Source of the DNA: Peptococcaceae bacterium UBA5752
Lineage (GTDB): Bacteria; Bacillota; Dehalobacteriia; UBA4068
Assembly (NCBI GenBank): GCA_002419055.1
Contig: DIFI01000006.1
Span: 228,585-292,584 of the forward strand
Length of the DNA stretch: 64,000 bases
Reading direction: 5' to 3'
The notes beneath the pieces were generated by a model, which searched no databases, was not told the DNA's origin, and was given only the letters and a program-made list of their open reading frames with translations. The translations under genes and the position numbers were made by a program. Of the stretch, positions 34,901-43,512 are shown one piece after another. Each line of letters begins with the position of its first letter. Within the stretch, counting starts at the first letter, position 1.

Positions 34901-35602
34901 TCATTTAATCACTTCATTGAGGGTTATTCTTGGTAAGTTTGTTTTCTTCTCATCAACAGGCGAGCGCAATATCACTCTCAATTGTCCTTCAAATTGTCCC
35001 ATACTTAGCTTCAGCGCTTCTGCGGGGGTAACCTGGAGAGTTAAAGCTGTATATGCTGATGCTTCGCTGTTGATTTTACCGCCTTCGGCATATACATTAT
35101 CCACTGCCAGGATTTTGATATTCTCTAATATTATTTTTGAATAGGATATCTTTGTTCCGCCGCTCTCGTCAAGAAAATCGCCGATAACATCGACCCGGTC
35201 GCTGGGGGTCAGCAGATATGCCACACCGGAAGTTTGATCAACAGAAATAGTAATCGCCCGCATACCCGGCTCAATTGCATAGGCCAAACTATTGTTGTTT
35301 TCTTCCCCGGCCGATACTAATTTGGAGCTGAGCAGTTGTTCACCGGCAAAAATCTTTGTTTGAGATACTTTGCCGACCACTTGGCTGCTATCGGTAATAG
35401 CGCCGGCCGAAACAGACGCCGCCGGCATATCGTTTGTCGTTAACATTTCTGCGGTAATCGGCGTATTTGCCGGAATATCGGTGGCAGCAGAAATCACTTT
35501 TGTGAGATTATCTGTGGGCTGGGACAAGGAACTTAAGAACACCAACAAAAGTAATGCTGTAATAATCGCTGAAACCAGCGCCAATATTTTAACCTTTTTC
35601 AC
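34901..35602 (-). CDS. cpaB: Flp pilus assembly protein CpaB/RcpC (SAF domain)
   Basis: 233 residues: N-terminal membrane anchor (ILALVSAIITALLLLVFLSS), then a SAF domain (ATDIPANTPITAEMLTTNDM; VVGKVSQTKIFAGEQLLSSK) and the RcpC-type beta domain (GMRAITISVDQTSGVAYLLT, DRVDVIGDF). In Gram-negatives it works with the outer-membrane secretin; here no secretin (rcpA) gene is present, as expected for a single-membrane cell, so it probably acts at the wall side of the membrane. Confidence 0.9.
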   Translation of the reverse strand: MKKVKILALVSAIITALLLLVFLSSLSQPTDNLTKVISAATDIPANTPITAEMLTTNDMPAASVSAGAITDSSQVVGKVSQTKIFAGEQLLSSKLVSAGEENNNSLAYAIEPGMRAITISVDQTSGVAYLLTPSDRVDVIGDFLDESGGTKISYSKIILENIKILAVDNVYAEGGKINSEASAYTALTLQVTPAEALKLSMGQFEGQLRVILRSPVDEKKTNLPRITLNEVIK

Positions 35603-35650
35603 TTTAATACCTCCGCATATTACAATTATATATAATAATAAAACAAAAGG

Positions 35651-36649
35651 CTACTCTAATAATCTGCTTGTATAAAGACCAAAATCTTCTCCGCCGGCGC
35701 CTGTTGCACTATTCGGAATAACCTTACCCGGAATGTATTTAGCCTTAATATAAGAATTTTTGCCGTTGCCGCCGCATTCCAAAAGGTAAAATGCGGCAAA
35801 GCTGACAACCTTGACCTGACTGTTTGATATTACCTGCACAACAGGAACATAAACAATCCGCGGACAATCATCGGTAAAATTATCGGCGGTACAGCCATCG
35901 GCACACTTATTATAGCGCGTGGTAAAACCGTCAAGCGTTGGTCCGGACATATTACCGTTTTCCATATCAAGAATTTGGCCGACTTGTATTGAACCGCTGT
36001 AACCGTTAGCTATATACAGTGTATAATCACTGGCGCCCGAACCAAAGTCCAAAGCTCCAAACCAACCGCTGGCGGTGGAATTATCAATACCTATATCATT
36101 GGCATTACTACTGCATTTAATGGTCAGATTATCTGTTGCCCCGGCATTGATGGCTGCTCTGAGGCTGGAGTCGGTAATACTTAAGGGTACGGCCCCCGTA
36201 ACGCCGCCTGCCGGAGTTACACCTGCCGCAGCAATGCCGCTAACAGTTGCGGAATCAAAACCCATTACCTTGGCAAAGTAATAATCTACCCCAATGCTTT
36301 TTGTTACTTTAATGCCGATAATTTTATTCGTCATTTGATTATCTTTATAAACCGGCTCAATATCATCGGCAGATATCTCATAATTATTGGCAGCGGCATA
36401 AGTAATGGCTTGGTTTTGCGCCTCGATCCATTTAACCGAACTGGTATTCCCGGCCGGCAACTCCTGAGCAGCGGAAAGCACAGCGCTGTCCAGGGCGTTT
36501 TGCAGTTTTGATTTTTGATTATGCACACTGCCAAAATCCACTACAAGCGCAGAAAAACCTAATAAAACTACCAACGACAAGGCGACAACTACAGCTACCG
36601 ATCCTTTTTGTTGGCTAAAAAATTTATCTAAAAAATTTCGCAATTTCAT
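35651..36649 (-). CDS. TadG-like pilus-associated protein
   Basis: About 332 residues. N-terminal TadG/Flp-type segment QQKGSVAVVVALSLVVLLGF, preceded by a short basic stretch, then VDFGSVHNQKSKLQNALDSA, the family signature, and an extracytoplasmic domain of about 260 residues (several Cys near the C-terminus: CADGCTADNFTDDCP). Likely a minor pilin-like or surface-exposed component. The start is uncertain: ATG 36649 is only two bases after GGGGAG, and a TTG two codons later has better spacing; longer readings overlap tadE. Confidence 0.82.
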   Translation of the reverse strand: MKLRNFLDKFFSQQKGSVAVVVALSLVVLLGFSALVVDFGSVHNQKSKLQNALDSAVLSAAQELPAGNTSSVKWIEAQNQAITYAAANNYEISADDIEPVYKDNQMTNKIIGIKVTKSIGVDYYFAKVMGFDSATVSGIAAAGVTPAGGVTGAVPLSITDSSLRAAINAGATDNLTIKCSSNANDIGIDNSTASGWFGALDFGSGASDYTLYIANGYSGSIQVGQILDMENGNMSGPTLDGFTTRYNKCADGCTADNFTDDCPRIVYVPVVQVISNSQVKVVSFAAFYLLECGGNGKNSYIKAKYIPGKVIPNSATGAGGEDFGLYTSRLLE

Positions 36650-36684
36650 CACTCCCCAAAAAGCAAAAATTCTTATATCCAAAT

Positions 36685-37089
36685 TCATTCCAGTCTCATC
36701 ACACATATCGCATCCACTGTATATTTACCGTTTTCAAAGAATGCCGCTACAATAGGTGTAAGCACATCCATCTGGCTGCTAACTTTTATTGTAACCGAAC
36801 CCGCTGACGGGGTTAACGTTACCGTTGGCGAAATAAGCGTAGGCGCCCTATCGGCTACTATTTGGGCCGCGGTCGCCTGATCATCATCGGTAGTGCTGTC
36901 ATAATAGTGAACCGCGGTATATCTGGCAGCTTCTCTTGAAGCATTATTTGCTAATAGCTGATTACCAAAAATCCAGCCAAAATCAATTATGCCGCAAAGA
37001 AGCAGCAAAAGTATCGGCAATACCAGAGCAAATTCTACCAAAGACTGGCCTTCTTCATTTTTGATAATCGATTTTATAAATTTAATCAA
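36685..37089 (-). CDS. tadE: TadE-like pseudopilin
   Basis: 134 residues with the TadE hallmark: EEGQSLVEFALVLPILLLLL near the N-terminus (Gly before the cleavage site, Glu at +5), then a hydrophobic stretch CGIIDFGWIFGNQLLANNAS and REAARYTAVHY. Processed by the prepilin peptidase encoded upstream. The start codon is TTG, eight bases after AAAGGCGG, which fits the N-terminus expected from homologues. Confidence 0.88.
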   Translation of the reverse strand: MIKFIKSIIKNEEGQSLVEFALVLPILLLLLCGIIDFGWIFGNQLLANNASREAARYTAVHYYDSTTDDDQATAAQIVADRAPTLISPTVTLTPSAGSVTIKVSSQMDVLTPIVAAFFENGKYTVDAICVMRLE

Positions 37090-37121
37090 TTTAACAACCG
37101 CCTTTTATAAAACGGGGAAAG

Positions 37122-37150
37122 ACAGGCCCCGTACCAAGGGCCGGAGCCTG
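37122..37150 (-). terminator. Hairpin between the Flp pilin gene and tadE
   Basis: On the minus strand CAGGC-TCCGG-CCC / GGG-GCCTG forms a GC-rich interrupted stem, with TCTTTCCCCGTTTT downstream. Its position just after the pilin gene suggests partial termination or mRNA stabilisation, letting pilin mRNA exceed that of the machinery genes. A weak terminator, judged by shape only. Confidence 0.4.
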
Positions 37151-37217
37151 CCTTTTCAAAAATAATAAGTACAAAAAGACAATTACATTATACGACTTAT
37201 ATAATACTTCAGGAATC

Positions 37218-37385
37218 CTAATCAGGAATTTGACCAGTAACATCAGTGAAAATACCAGCAATCTTATCACCTAACGGACCTAAAACGGCAATAACAGCTA
37301 TAACGATCAAAGCAATAATCAAACCGTATTCTAACATACCTTGTCCGCTTTCCTCGTTCTTCAACCAATTTAATACTTTTTTCAT
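37218..37385 (-). CDS. flp: Flp-type major pilin
   Basis: A 55-residue Flp pilin precursor, too short for many gene callers. It has a short basic leader (MKKVLNWLKNEESGQG), then the processing region and hydrophobic core MLEYGLIIALIVIAVIAVLG and a short tail (PLGDKIAGIFTDVTGQIPD). The Gly/Met-Leu-Glu-Tyr arrangement with Glu at +5 region is the Flp signature cut by the A24 peptidase. AAAGGAG lies ten bases before the ATG. It sits between the prepilin peptidase and tadE genes. Confidence 0.93.
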   Translation of the reverse strand: MKKVLNWLKNEESGQGMLEYGLIIALIVIAVIAVLGPLGDKIAGIFTDVTGQIPD

Positions 37386-37466
37386 TTTCTTTCGACTCCT
37401 TTCAATAATACTATTATTTTCCAGTAATAATTATCTAAAATGGCAACCTACCATTGGAAACCTTAT

Positions 37467-38141
37467 TTAATAAAGAAGATTTAACGCAAATATTTGGCAA
37501 ACCAAAACGAAAATCATACCGGCCATCATAAAGGGTGCAAAGGGAAATGCACTTTTTAAAGTCAGTTTTTTTGTAACTAAACCGCCGATACAGTAAACAA
37601 TTAATACTGCAGCCATAATTATCATCGCCGTAAATATTTGCGGATACCCTAATGCCAATCCCATTGCTCCGGCCAATTTAACATCTCCGGCGCCGACCTG
37701 GCCAAATCCGACAACGCCGGCAACAGCGGTAAACACCACCATCATCACAACACCGCAAATCAATGCATACAACAATCCCCACAAACCGTTCGTCGATACT
37801 TGAAATATCGCGCCTGCAATCAGCATCGCCAGCACCAGATAATTAGGAATAATGCGAATCAGCAGATCGATAGCGGTAATTATTATCGCAATTGAGATCA
37901 AAATCGCAGTCATCAGAGCGATCATGATATTACCCTGCAAAAGTCCCGATAAAACCCATGCTGCAGTGTTAATCAAATAAAATATCAACTTAAAATACAG
38001 GCAATTATAGTATTGAGGCACAACATATGTAGCTTCTCTTTTGCTGCCGGCATATAAAACAAAATATTGTATAATCTTCGGGACAAAAAATCCCAAAACT
38101 GCACCGGCAATTCCGAGTATAACTGCACCGACAATATTCAT
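37467..38141 (-). CDS. tadV: A24-family prepilin peptidase (CpaA/TadV)
   Basis: Membrane aspartic protease that cleaves the Flp and TadE leaders. 224 residues with seven or so membrane segments. The two active-site aspartates are visible: ITAIDLLIRIIPN (about residue 92) and GAGDVKLAGAMGLALG (about 153), the GxGD motif. No N-terminal methyltransferase domain with CxxC pairs, as usual for TadV. First gene of the operon; ATG 38141 taken, since the ORF can also be opened by TTG at 38150. Expression should be set by the riboswitch immediately upstream. Confidence 0.9.
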   Translation of the reverse strand: MNIVGAVILGIAGAVLGFFVPKIIQYFVLYAGSKREATYVVPQYYNCLYFKLIFYLINTAAWVLSGLLQGNIMIALMTAILISIAIIITAIDLLIRIIPNYLVLAMLIAGAIFQVSTNGLWGLLYALICGVVMMVVFTAVAGVVGFGQVGAGDVKLAGAMGLALGYPQIFTAMIIMAAVLIVYCIGGLVTKKLTLKSAFPFAPFMMAGMIFVLVCQIFALNLLY

Positions 38142-38177
38142 CAAACCCAACTTTCATTCGACAATCTCATTTTACAC

Positions 38178-38206
38178 AAAAAATTCTATTCGGTTGCACG
38201 AATAGA
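38178..38206 (-). terminator. Terminator of the c-di-GMP riboswitch expression platform
   Basis: On the minus strand TCTATTCG - TGCAAC - CGAATAGA, an 8-bp perfect stem followed by ATTTTTTG. It lies 38 bases downstream of the aptamer and 37 bases before the tadV start. Its 5' arm end and loop are also complementary to the aptamer 3' strand, so it is the switchable element. Confidence 0.88.
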
Positions 38207-38243
38207 GTGTTAAAAGTATTACATAAATATAACACTAGAAATT

Positions 38244-38326
38244 CGGCAACCAGGCTATCATAGTCTTCATAGACCTTAGACCCTATGGCTTTGTGTCCTT
38301 ACCTTTCGATAAGTTTACTATTATCG
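38244..38326 (-). ncRNA. Cyclic-di-GMP-I (GEMM-I) riboswitch controlling the Flp/Tad operon
   Basis: The minus strand shows the GEMM-I consensus: GTAAACTTATCGAAAGGTAA (P2 with GAAA tetraloop), GGACACAAAGCC, GGGTCTAAGG, then ATGATAGCCTGGTTGCCG carrying the tetraloop receptor and the 3' strand of P1. P1 pairs CGATAA (38326-38321) with TTGCCG (38249-38244). The base just before TAAAC is G, the position that in known aptamers selects c-di-GMP (G20) over cGAMP (A20). A promoter lies upstream and a terminator downstream, followed by tadV, so the ligand controls transcription of the whole pilus operon. Confidence 0.95.
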
Positions 38327-38352
38327 GTTTTTGTTTTATTGGATATGGTGGT

Positions 38353-38382
38353 ATAGTACTATATTTTAGCAATATTTGTCAA
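38353..38382 (-). promoter_or_regulatory. Predicted promoter of the Flp/Tad operon
   Basis: Minus strand TTGACA (38382-38377), 18 bp, TACTAT (38358-38353). Ends about 27 bases before the aptamer. Confidence 0.65.
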
Positions 38383-38423
38383 TAGTTTTTATAAATATAT
38401 TTATAATATTAAATTTATAAACT

Positions 38424-38468
38424 AAAAAAGGTCAGAGTTTAAGAAATTTTCAAAAGCTCTGACCTTTT
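38424..38468 (-). terminator. Rho-independent terminator after the GerMN lipoprotein gene
   Basis: Minus strand AAAAGGTCAGAG / CTCTGACCTTTT with a 19-base loop and a T-run tail, 22 bases after the stop codon. Confidence 0.85.
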
Positions 38469-38489
38469 ACAATTACTAAATAACTGCTA

Positions 38490-39539
38490 CTATTTCTGAT
38501 ATGCGGCTACATCTTCCCAATCCGCAGTCATATATTCGCCTTTCTCAAAATACATATGACCGGATTCGTAAGCCTCTCCTTCAATAGTAATGGCAACCTT
38601 ATCTGTTTGAAAATAGTTGCCGAAAGTATCCGCAACACTATCCAAAAGCATAGCTTCCAGTGATGATCCGGCATTCATATCGCTAATAAACTGCTTGGAA
38701 AAGTCAACGGTTACGACTGCTGTATCTTTATCATAATTAATTCCCAGTATGGAAGTATTCTCTGACATCACAGGCGTTAGTCCGCTATTTTCAGGTGCCT
38801 TTTGGAGTTGCTCTTCAAAATCATTGATAACATTGTCATTGGTATTAAGCTGGATTTGCTTTTCCACATAGACAAGCCTGTCATTATTAAAGTCAGGATA
38901 ATAAAATCTGACCGTTTGCTTATATGGTACATCCTTCTCAACTGTCGCCAGATCACTGGATATCGTTGAAGAAGTATCTTCATTGGAAACGAATTCTCGC
39001 TTGATTGGGCCAACTCCCTTTGCATAATATTGTTTAAGCGTAGAATCTTTCCCAACCGTGGTCACTTCTAAAGCTTTGTAAGTGCCGTAAGGCACTTCAA
39101 CCGAGGCGTCAACTGCTGTGATGCTTCTGGTTGAGCCATCCGAAAGTGTCCAGGAAGTACCTACTTCGATAGGCTCTTGTATCAATATCTCTTCTGTTCC
39201 ACGAGAGGCGGTATAATCATAACGATAATACGTCTCTCCTTCGTTATAAACCTGTTTTAATGCTCCGTCTTCAATAGTATAAACAGTGATGGATACAGTC
39301 CCCGGGTTTAAAGTTCTGATTTGCATTACGCCGTCTTTAATATAATCTACATAAGTTTCAAATTCGGCGTATTCATTGCCAATTCCATTATATTTATAAT
39401 GAACGTTCTCGGTAAAGGGGAAATAATCGGCAACACTTACCTCTTTTTCCTTATCTTCATTATCCGGCGTCTCCTGATTGTTACACGCTGCTAAAAACAA
39501 CATTATAACCGACAATAGCACAACAATGATCTTTTTCAT
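38490..39539 (-). CDS. Lipoprotein with GerMN domain
   Basis: 349 residues. Signal peptide with lipobox (LSVIMLFLAACNNQ), so a membrane-anchored lipoprotein. Residues about 40-220 form a beta-rich domain without a recognised family (YFPFTENVHYKYNGIGNEYA; YGTYKALEVTTVGKDSTLKQ). About 235-340 is a GerMN domain (VRFYYPDFNNDRLVYVEKQI; GINYDKDTAVVTVDFSKQFI; LLDSVADTFGNYFQTDKV), a module found in sporulation/germination proteins and other envelope lipoproteins. Monocistronic, divergent from the riboflavin operon. Confidence 0.88.
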   Translation of the reverse strand: MKKIIVVLLSVIMLFLAACNNQETPDNEDKEKEVSVADYFPFTENVHYKYNGIGNEYAEFETYVDYIKDGVMQIRTLNPGTVSITVYTIEDGALKQVYNEGETYYRYDYTASRGTEEILIQEPIEVGTSWTLSDGSTRSITAVDASVEVPYGTYKALEVTTVGKDSTLKQYYAKGVGPIKREFVSNEDTSSTISSDLATVEKDVPYKQTVRFYYPDFNNDRLVYVEKQIQLNTNDNVINDFEEQLQKAPENSGLTPVMSENTSILGINYDKDTAVVTVDFSKQFISDMNAGSSLEAMLLDSVADTFGNYFQTDKVAITIEGEAYESGHMYFEKGEYMTADWEDVAAYQK

Positions 39540-39744
39540 AATATCCCCTCCTTAATATAAGTATTGTGTTCTTTAACTACTATTAATATGTAAAATTATG
39601 TATTGCTGTAATCAATCTCCCTTTCCATAAATATTTTTGTATTAGTTTGATTTCTTTCTTATTGCACCTAAATAGATGAAAATTGTTCAATAAATGTTCC
39701 TAAAAAGTTTAATATCAATATCACAAGCTTTAAGACTATAATTA

Positions 39745-39773
39745 TTGACATCACAACAAAAATGAGTTATAAT
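39745..39773 (+). promoter_or_regulatory. Consensus promoter of the riboflavin operon
   Basis: TTGACA - 17 bp - TATAAT, perfect at all twelve positions, 18 bp upstream of the FMN aptamer. A promoter this strong fits an operon whose control is exerted by premature termination. Confidence 0.9.
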
Positions 39774-39790
39774 AATATATAATTTAATAA

Positions 39791-39900
39791 TATCTTCAGG
39801 GCAGGGTTAAATTCCTTACCGGTGGTGACAGCCCACTAGCCGCAAGGCACGATTCGGTGCGATTCCGAAGCCGACAGTAAAGTCTGGATGAAAGAAGATA
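39791..39900 (+). ncRNA. FMN riboswitch (RFN element)
   Basis: Classic RFN consensus: TATCTTCAGGGCAGGGTTAA, ACCGGTGGTGACAGCCC, a variable stem, GGCACGATTCGGTGCGATTC, CGAAGCCGACAGTAAAGTCT and GGATGAAAGAAGATA; the terminal ATCTTC/GAAGAT pair closes P1. It senses FMN and stops transcription or translation of the rib genes when FMN is plentiful. Two terminator hairpins follow. Confidence 0.97.
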
Positions 39901-39937
39901 CGACTGTGCATAGTATACTATGTTTGTTGTTTATTTG

Positions 39938-39969
39938 CTCTGGAATTTTTATTCCAGAGTTTTTCTTTT
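39938..39969 (+). terminator. First terminator of the FMN riboswitch
   Basis: CTCTGGAAT / ATTCCAGAG, 9-bp perfect stem with a 4-base loop followed by TTTTTCTTTT. Located 38 bases after the aptamer, the usual place for an RFN expression platform. Confidence 0.9.
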
Positions 39970-40002
39970 CAACAAAATAGTTGAAGTCACTTGCATATTT
40001 TC

Positions 40003-40039
40003 TACGCCTTGAACAAAAATTGATAAGGCGTATTTTTTT
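40003..40039 (+). terminator. Second terminator-like hairpin before ribD
   Basis: TACGCCTT / AAGGCGTA with a 14-base loop and TTTTTTTG tail, just before the ribD ribosome site. A second terminator within the same leader is unusual. Confidence 0.8.
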
Positions 40040-40057
40040 GTATTGGAGATGATGGCA

Positions 40058-41143
40058 GTGAATAATCAACAATATATGCAGTTAGCGCTTGACGAAGCAA
40101 TCAAAGGCTGTGGCTGGGTAAATCCTAATCCCATGGTCGGCGCTGTGATTGTCAAAGACGACAAAATCATCGGCAAAGGTTATCATCAAAAATACGGCGA
40201 GTGGCATGCAGAAAGAAACGCACTTGCCGCATGCTACGACAGCACTAAGGGCGCTACTATGTATGTAACACTCGAACCATGCTGCCACTGGGGCAAAACC
40301 CCTCCCTGCACTGATGCAATCATAGCAAGCGGCATTGCCAAAGTTGTGATTGGTTCAAAGGATCCCCATAGCCTTGTCGCCGGCAAGGGAATCCGAATAC
40401 TTGAGCAGCATGGCATAGAAGTATTCACAGGAATACTGGAAGAAAAATGTCAGCAGTTAAACGAGGTGTTCTTCCATTATATTTGCAGTAAGATTCCGTT
40501 TGTGGTCATCAAATACGCTATGACAATCGACGGCAAAACAGCGACAGCAACCGGTAAATCCCAATGGATAACAGGAGAAATCGCTCGGGAACATGTGCAT
40601 CGCTTACGCCACCGCTATTCGGCAATCATGGTTGGAGTAGGTACAGTGATTGCCGATGATCCAATGCTTAGCTGCCGTTTGCCTGACAGTAGAAACCCTA
40701 TCAGAATAATTTGTGATACCAATTTACGCACTCCTATCGATGCCAAGGTTGTACAAACGGCCAATGAAATTACAACTTTTATAGCTACCGCCACAACAAA
40801 CAGTGAAAAAATAGAAACTCTGAGAGAAAAAAACGTCAATATTATCTCTTTACCCAGTAAAAATGGGCATATTAATTTACGGGAGTTAATGACCGTTTTA
40901 GGGGAAAAAGAAATCGACAGCATTCTCATTGAAGGCGGCGCTACCCTTCATGCCGCTGCTTTAGAAAGCGGTATCATCAATAAAGTAATGGCGTATATTG
41001 CGCCCAAAATTTTTGGTGGAGAGCAAGCAAAATCAGCCGTAGGCGGTAATGGTATTGATGATCCCGCTCAGGCTTATCAGCTGAGCGATGGCAAATATAC
41101 GCAGCTTGGTCAAGATATATTGCTCGAATATACGTTGAAATGA
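40058..41143 (+). CDS. ribD: Bifunctional diaminohydroxyphosphoribosylaminopyrimidine deaminase / reductase
   Basis: Second and third steps of riboflavin synthesis (deamination then reduction of the ribose side chain). 361 residues. Deaminase domain about 1-145 with zinc motif WHAERNAL and EPCCHWGKTPPC; reductase domain about 150-361 starting VVIKYAMTIDGKTATATGKS with VGVGTVIADDPML and LIEGGATLHAAAL. The GTG at 40058 is nine bases from GGAG; ATG codons at 40049 and 40052 are in frame but too close to that site, so either start is possible. First gene after the FMN switch. Confidence 0.95.
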   Translation: MNNQQYMQLALDEAIKGCGWVNPNPMVGAVIVKDDKIIGKGYHQKYGEWHAERNALAACYDSTKGATMYVTLEPCCHWGKTPPCTDAIIASGIAKVVIGSKDPHSLVAGKGIRILEQHGIEVFTGILEEKCQQLNEVFFHYICSKIPFVVIKYAMTIDGKTATATGKSQWITGEIAREHVHRLRHRYSAIMVGVGTVIADDPMLSCRLPDSRNPIRIICDTNLRTPIDAKVVQTANEITTFIATATTNSEKIETLREKNVNIISLPSKNGHINLRELMTVLGEKEIDSILIEGGATLHAAALESGIINKVMAYIAPKIFGGEQAKSAVGGNGIDDPAQAYQLSDGKYTQLGQDILLEYTLK

Positions 41144-41153
41144 GGTGAATGCA

Positions 41154-41804
41154 ATGTTTACAGGCATCATTGAGGAAATAGGCACGATTACCGCCATCCC
41201 CAAAAAAGCTAAGTCTGCACAGCTGAAAATTAAAGCAACACTGTTATTCGATGATCTAAAATTAGGCGACAGCGTAGCTGTAAACGGCGTATGTTTGACA
41301 GTGACAGAATTTGGCGATAAGCAGTTTGCCGCCGATGTAATGAACGAAACGCTGTCCCGCAGCAATCTTGGAGATTTGCAAACCGGGAGTAAAGTAAATC
41401 TGGAACGCGCCATGTCGGCTTTCGGGCGTTTCGGAGGACATATCGTTTCCGGGCATATCGACGGCACCGGACGGATCATCGCCATAGAGAGAGATGACAA
41501 TGCCGTCTGGCTGACAGTTTCAACATCGCCGTTGGTATTAAAATACATCATAGAAAAGGGTTCTATTGCCATTGATGGCATTAGCCTAACCGTAGCGAGG
41601 ATAACAGAAAATAATTTTGCGGTTTCTATCATTCCCCATACCACCAAAGCTACAACGCTGCTGGACAAAAAAGTTGGAGATTATGTCAATTTAGAAAATG
41701 ATATCATTGGCAAGTACGTTGAGAGGTTTTGCAGCCTCTCCAACAATGAAGAAATGGCTAACAGTAATATCACCGCTGAATTCCTTGCAAGGGCAGGATT
41801 TTAA
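41154..41804 (+). CDS. ribE: Riboflavin synthase alpha subunit
   Basis: Dismutes two 6,7-dimethyl-8-ribityllumazines to riboflavin. 216 residues in two homologous lumazine-binding barrels: the first begins [10 protein letters not shown] and holds [13 protein letters not shown], the second begins VSGHIDGTG and holds [19 protein letters not shown] lies six bases before the ATG at 41154, which is the proper family start. Confidence 0.97.
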   Translation: MFTGIIEEIGTITAIPKKAKSAQLKIKATLLFDDLKLGDSVAVNGVCLTVTEFGDKQFAADVMNETLSRSNLGDLQTGSKVNLERAMSAFGRFGGHIVSGHIDGTGRIIAIERDDNAVWLTVSTSPLVLKYIIEKGSIAIDGISLTVARITENNFAVSIIPHTTKATTLLDKKVGDYVNLENDIIGKYVERFCSLSNNEEMANSNITAEFLARAGF

Positions 41805-41824
41805 TATTTAGGAGTGAAATACAC

Positions 41825-43024
41825 ATGTTTAAATTTAACACCATCGAAGAAGCAATTGAAGAATTAAGAAATGGCAAAATCATCCTAGCAACCGACGATG
41901 AAGACAGAGAAAATGAAGGAGATTTTATCTGTGCTGCTCAATTCGCCACAACAGCCAATGTCAATTTTATGGCAACCCACGGCAAAGGGCTGATTTGTAT
42001 GCCAATGGGGGAAGCACTTGTACACAAGCTGCGTATTCCCCAGATGGTTACTCAAAACACCGATAACCATGAGACAGCCTTCACCGTATCAATCGACCAT
42101 GTTGATACTACCACAGGTATTTCCGCCGCGGAACGATCATATACTGCGCTCAAATGCGTAGAAGACGACGCCAAGCCGGAGGACTTTCGGCGTCCAGGTC
42201 ATATGTTCCCCTTACTGGCCAAAAAGAACGGCGTTTTAGAACGCAACGGCCATACCGAAGCAACCGTCGATTTAATGCGTCTGGCAGGGCTCAAAGAAAG
42301 CGGCCTTTGTTGCGAGATCATGAAAGAAGACGGTACTATGATGAGAACGCCGGAGTTAATTGAACTGGCACAGAAATATAATTTAAAATTTATTACCATC
42401 AAAGCGCTTCAGAATTACCGCAAAAAAAATGATAAATTGGTTCTTCGGATAGCTGTCACCAAAATGCCCACCAAATTCGGTAATTTTACGGCCTACGGCT
42501 ATGTTAATATATTAAACGGTGAACATCATGTGGCTTTGGTTAAAGGAGAAATAGGCGACGGACAAAATATTCTTTGTCGTGTTCACTCCGAATGTCTGAC
42601 CGGTGACGCTTTTTGTTCTTCTCGCTGCGACTGCGGCGACCAGCTAAGAACTGCCATGAGCTTGATAGAACAAGAAGGACGCGGCATAGTACTCTATATG
42701 CGGCAAGAGGGACGCGGCATTGGTTTGATTAATAAACTTCGTGCCTATGAACTGCAGGACACCGGCCTTGATACAGTCCAGGCCAATATTGCACTTGGCT
42801 TCGAAGAAGACCCACGTGAGTATTACATCGGCGCTCAAATATTGCGTGATTTAGGAGCCAAAACATTGTGGCTGCTGACCAACAATCCCAAAAAAGTTTA
42901 TGGACTGGCTGATTTCGGCATGGAAATAATTGAGCGGTTGCCTATTCAAATTAAAGCAACCAAAGAAGATGAGTTTTATTTGAAAACCAAAAAAAATAAA
43001 ATGGGTCACATTTTAGATTATTAA
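41825..43024 (+). CDS. ribBA: 3,4-dihydroxy-2-butanone 4-phosphate synthase / GTP cyclohydrolase II
   Basis: Fusion enzyme feeding both branches of riboflavin synthesis. 399 residues. N-terminal DHBP synthase (about 1-200) with [26 protein letters not shown] and [10 protein letters not shown]-terminal GTP cyclohydrolase II (about 205-399) with [20 protein letters not shown] (zinc cysteines) and [29 protein letters not shown] precedes the ATG. Both active sites appear intact. Confidence 0.97.
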   Translation: MFKFNTIEEAIEELRNGKIILATDDEDRENEGDFICAAQFATTANVNFMATHGKGLICMPMGEALVHKLRIPQMVTQNTDNHETAFTVSIDHVDTTTGISAAERSYTALKCVEDDAKPEDFRRPGHMFPLLAKKNGVLERNGHTEATVDLMRLAGLKESGLCCEIMKEDGTMMRTPELIELAQKYNLKFITIKALQNYRKKNDKLVLRIAVTKMPTKFGNFTAYGYVNILNGEHHVALVKGEIGDGQNILCRVHSECLTGDAFCSSRCDCGDQLRTAMSLIEQEGRGIVLYMRQEGRGIGLINKLRAYELQDTGLDTVQANIALGFEEDPREYYIGAQILRDLGAKTLWLLTNNPKKVYGLADFGMEIIERLPIQIKATKEDEFYLKTKKNKMGHILDY

Positions 43025-43043
43025 TAGCAAAGGAGAAATTATT

Positions 43044-43511
43044 ATGAAAGTGTATCAAGGAAACCTGGTTTCGGAAAATATCAAAATAGGCATCATTGCC
43101 ACGAGATTCAATGAGTTTATCGTATCAAAGCTGCTCACAGGCGCTCTTGACGGATTGAGCCGTCACAATGTCCTTGATGATGACATAGAAATTGCTTGGG
43201 TGCCAGGAGCTTTCGAAATTCCGTTGATTGCCTCAAAAATGGCCAAAAGCGGCAAGTATGACGCTATTATTTGTCTAGGCACAGTCATTCGCGGACAAAC
43301 CTCTCATTACGAGTATGTCTGCAACGAAGTAACAAAGGGCATTGCTCAAGTTTCACTTAAATATGATATGCCGATAATTTTCGGTGTCTTAACTACAGAA
43401 AATATCGAGCAGGCTATCGAGCGGGCCGGTACTAAAGCCGGTAACAAAGGTTACGATTGCGCCATCAGTGCCATTGAAATGGTCAACCTGAGCAAAGAGA
43501 TCGAACAATAA
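43044..43511 (+). CDS. ribH: 6,7-dimethyl-8-ribityllumazine synthase
   Basis: Condenses DHBP with the pyrimidine to lumazine; forms an icosahedral capsid in most bacteria. 155 residues: [45 protein letters not shown] with the catalytic His in TSHYEY, and [27 protein letters not shown] precedes the ATG. Two bases separate its stop from the next gene. Confidence 0.97.
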   Translation: MKVYQGNLVSENIKIGIIATRFNEFIVSKLLTGALDGLSRHNVLDDDIEIAWVPGAFEIPLIASKMAKSGKYDAIICLGTVIRGQTSHYEYVCNEVTKGIAQVSLKYDMPIIFGVLTTENIEQAIERAGTKAGNKGYDCAISAIEMVNLSKEIEQ

Positions 43512-43512
43512 T

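Noticed and set aside
38244..38326. cGAMP-specific (GEMM-Ib) aptamer
   Set aside because: The discriminating base before the (C/U)AAAC segment is G, as in c-di-GMP aptamers, not A.
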